The translations under genes were made by a program, and so were the position numbers. The notes below the pieces were generated by a model, which saw only the letters and a program-made list of their open reading frames with translations, did not search any database and was not told where the DNA came from. 64,000 bases of DNA from Leptolyngbya sp. NIES-3755. GTDB lineage: Bacteria; Cyanobacteriota; Cyanobacteriia; Leptolyngbyales; Leptolyngbyaceae. The stretch covers positions 5,651,030-5,715,029 of the forward strand of contig AP017308.1 in the NCBI GenBank assembly GCA_001548435.1. Reading direction: 5' to 3'. Positions 63,155 through 64,000 of this stretch are shown here, piece by piece; the stretch's first letter is position 1, and each line of letters begins with the position of its first letter.

Positions 63155-64000
63155 TTACGATTTTCGAGTCCGATAGGTGCGGCGGCGGACCAAGAATTCA
63201 GGAATATCGCTCTCGGTTTTGAAAGAATTCGATCGAGGCATCGATTTGAGATCCGGGGGCGCAGTGGGATCGATCGAATCGACTAACGCTCTCACTTCAG
63301 GCGGCAATTCTTGATCGCTCAACGCTTGTTTTAGCGCGATCGCAGTTTCGTGTAATCCCTGAAATCGAGTTTTCCAATGCTGAATTGCCGTTTCATACTC
63401 ACTCGCCTGTTGTGCCTGACTCAGAATCTGTTCCTGCATTTCAGCAGTTTGACTCTCCAGCTCAGTCATGCGCGTCTGACTTTGTTCTCGATCGACTTCC
63501 AATTCCTGACACACTTGCTGAAGAAGCGCCTGAGTCGTCATGTGTCGCGCAATCCGAGATTCTAACGCTTCGACCTGCGCTTCGAGTTCGATCAGTCGCG
63601 CTTGATCTTCTTGTTTTTGGGATTCGAGGTCTTGTAACTGTTGTCGCCTCAGTTGCAAATCGGTTTGAAGCACTTGAAACTGTTGTTCGATCGCAAACGG
63701 TTGAACCTCGGCTGATCCACTTTGTCTTGCTTCTGCTGCCGCCAAGAGGGCTTGATAATCTCGTTCTCGCTGTTGTGCCTGTTGAATTTTGAGTTCGAGT
63801 TCCGCTTTTTGCTGAGAAAATTGCAGTTTGAGTTGATGAATGGCTTGCTGTTGCACATTGGCGATCTCCTCAGTCGAAGCCAATTGACGTTCGAGGAAAT
63901 GCTGATTCACCGCTTGCGATCGCAATTCTTCCAAACTCGCGATCGACTGATCGAGGGCTTGTTCTAAATCACGAATTCGTCGCTGTTGGGCTTGAACCTG
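63155..64000 (-). CDS. Long coiled-coil protein (5' end beyond the window)
   Basis: The minus-strand frame is open from its stop at 63155 to the window edge, 282 codons, with no start needed (a TTG at 63934 is internal). It is almost wholly Gln/Glu/Leu-rich coiled coil (for example QAELELKIQQAQQRERDYQA) and ends in a short basic tail (FLVRRRTYRTRKS). No enzymatic domain is visible. A structural or scaffold role is inferred from composition. It is convergent with aroC. Confidence 0.75.
   Translation of the reverse strand, partial: QVQAQQRRIRDLEQALDQSIASLEELRSQAVNQHFLERQLASTEEIANVQQQAIHQLKLQFSQQKAELELKIQQAQQRERDYQALLAAAEARQSGSAEVQPFAIEQQFQVLQTDLQLRRQQLQDLESQKQEDQARLIELEAQVEALESRIARHMTTQALLQQVCQELEVDREQSQTRMTELESQTAEMQEQILSQAQQASEYETAIQHWKTRFQGLHETAIALKQALSDQELPPEVRALVDSIDPTAPPDLKSMPRSNSFKTESDIPEFLVRRRTYRTRKS

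Noticed and set aside
1-64000. tRNA or rRNA genes
   Set aside because: No cloverleaf-type pattern such as the T-arm GGTTCGAATCC with matching acceptor arms was seen; GGTTCGATC at 56881-56902 is inside a glycine-zipper coding sequence.

Overview
The window is a 64-kb piece of a cyanobacterial chromosome, probably from a filamentous Leptolyngbya/Nostoc-like lineage. Evidence is the dense HIP1-type octamer (GCGATCGC and its GCGATCG core) throughout, plus lineage-marker genes: psbX (PSII subunit X), a Ycf66 protein, YggT/Ycf19, DUF2839, DUF1815, cyanophycin genes, an LL-diaminopimelate aminotransferase and a DnaX intein. No rRNA, tRNA or CRISPR array was seen. The GC level is moderate and most genes look vertically inherited.

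Layout. 1-10 kb: patatin-like hydrolase, KimA-like APC permease, small cyanobacterial unknowns, a decayed DinG-type helicase homologue, an epoxide-hydrolase-like enzyme, a TetR regulator divergent from an HDxxH-type protein, and a peroxiredoxin-glutaredoxin fusion. 10-21 kb: a complete pix/ptx-type phototaxis operon on the minus strand (PatA-type regulator, CheY, CheW, methyl-accepting receptor with four cyanobacteriochrome-like GAF domains, hybrid CheA). Its receptor gene is cut in the fourth GAF domain by a 1177-bp ISKra4-type insertion sequence with 18-bp inverted ends and a perfect 9-bp target duplication. 21-24 kb: a TetR regulator with a dead-integrase-like tail, divergent from a delta-9 desaturase, with two matching 17-bp palindromes between them. 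24-29 kb: dnaX with a 430-residue intein, inside which a LAGLIDADG homing endonuclease is encoded in a different frame of the same strand; then PBP2. 29-35 kb: dapL, GH57 and glycogen synthase (divergent pair), oligoendopeptidase F.

35.7-46.7 kb: an 11-kb minus-strand surface-glycan cluster (epimerase, three paralogous GT-like proteins, pyruvyl transferase, GT10 enzyme, HepA-like ABC exporter, two GT4 enzymes), one of whose glycosyltransferases carries an in-frame palindromic repeat. 46.9-50.4 kb: glyoxalase II, a type II restriction-modification cassette (C5 methyltransferase, putative endonuclease, HTH controller) and a tyrosine-phosphatase-like protein. 50.4-54 kb: cyanophycin metabolism (cphB, cphA2) with two small partners. 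54-64 kb: Uma2-type protein, DUF2459, accC, psbX, ycf66, a ParDE-type toxin-antitoxin pair, a gamma-glutamyltransferase gene broken by an in-frame amber codon, aroC, and a coiled-coil gene running off the right edge.

The strongest candidate for something unusual is the dual-coded DnaX intein. Next come the IS-disrupted photoreceptor operon, the TetR/recombinase-like fusion with its operator pair, and the palindrome domesticated inside a glycosyltransferase. All functions are assigned by reading motifs; no database search was run.
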